Assembly: GCA_015680685.1 (NCBI GenBank)
Contig: MNCI01037655.1
Span: 188,687-219,862 of the forward strand
DNA: 31,176 nucleotides
Origin: Gnetum montanum
Lineage: Eukaryota; Streptophyta; Gnetopsida; Gnetales; Gnetaceae
Reading direction: 5' to 3'
In this document: positions 30,876 to 31,176 of the stretch, in pieces
How positions within the stretch are numbered: position 1 is the first letter of the stretch
Layout: each line of letters begins with the position of its first letter
Translations under genes and position numbers: made by a program
The notes under the pieces: generated by a model
Databases searched by the model: none
What the model was told of the DNA's origin: nothing
What the model saw: the letters and a program-made list of their open reading frames with translations, nothing else

Positions 30876-31176
30876 TGATGAGTGGCGAGGTACCCCTACA
30901 CTCAACCATACAAAACGAGCGTAGCATGCACGATCCGGTCAAACTCCGCAGATGTACTAGTTGTGGCACCTAGATAGTTAGCCTTAGGTCGCAGTTCGCT
31001 ATCTTCCCACCTAGACTAGTATTGCATATGTCATGTATGGTTTAGTCTAGATGAGGTGTATGATGTGTTCTAATTCTAACACTACTCTTGATGGCAGTGG
31101 AAAATAATATTAACTAAGCTAAGCTATGAGGGAAAAGGTAAGAAAATCTAATCTAGCCTAAGTGTGACGAGCAACC
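30876..31176 (-). repeat. partial LTR of G1, copy D
   Basis: Begins TGATGAGTGGCGAGGTACC like the other G1 LTRs and continues past the window edge. The DNA to its left (cccaa, then taaataattatg on the minus strand) is not a primer site, so this is the outer edge of a 3' LTR or a solo LTR. It keeps many more CG pairs than A, B or C. Confidence 0.8.

Overview
This window looks like nuclear DNA from a seed plant with a large, repeat-rich genome. I see no host gene. Nearly everything is old LTR-retrotransposon sequence. The reading frames are broken by stops and frameshifts, and CG pairs are often changed to CA or TG, as expected when long-methylated plant repeats decay. The species cannot be named from this sequence. 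Single n characters at 3890 and 14802, each flanked by a short duplication, indicate a draft assembly.

Four element families are recognisable. G1 is a Ty3/gypsy family of the Athila/Tat type: LTRs begin TGATGAG on the plus strand, the primer site derives from one matching tRNA-Asp, and all copies lie on the minus strand. It occurs as copy A (1-2984 plus a remnant at 10568-10672), copy B (13634-23607), copy C (25105-28183) and a partial LTR D (30876 to the end). G2 is a plus-strand Tat-like Ty3/gypsy element (2985-10566) with gag and protease but no reverse transcriptase or integrase. Co1 is a plus-strand Ty1/copia element (12378-13633, continued at 23608 to about 25100). G3 is a minus-strand Ty3/gypsy element (28184-30875) with chromovirus-like gag and protease.

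Layout from left to right. Protease and gag of G1 copy A (1-2921) run into the G2 element, which inserted into the gag leader of copy A. G2 has a 5' LTR, primer site, gag, protease, a 1.7 kb non-coding 3' part, a hairpin touching the polypurine tract, and a truncated 3' LTR. The truncated LTR is fused to the last 105 bp of copy A's own 5' LTR. About 1.7 kb of AT-rich unassigned DNA follows, then the Co1 5' LTR, its primer site and the start of its gag. G1 copy B, about 10 kb with both LTRs, is inserted inside that gag; its flanks TAGCT and TTGCT look like a 5-bp target duplication with one change. Co1 gag resumes at 23608 and runs to about 25100, where truncated G1 copy C begins. The intact outer LTR end of copy C abuts G3, and LTR D interrupts or borders the G3 leader near the right edge.

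The elements do not work together as a pathway. The window is a layered record of insertions: Co1 is older than B, and A is older than G2. Two junctions (near 10567 and near 25100) need a deletion or recombination in addition to simple insertion. I found no evidence of an undescribed functional system. The most unusual items are the G2 derivative with its shared short repeat, the hairpin at its polypurine tract, and the clustered GATATCG-like motif in the G1 promoters.
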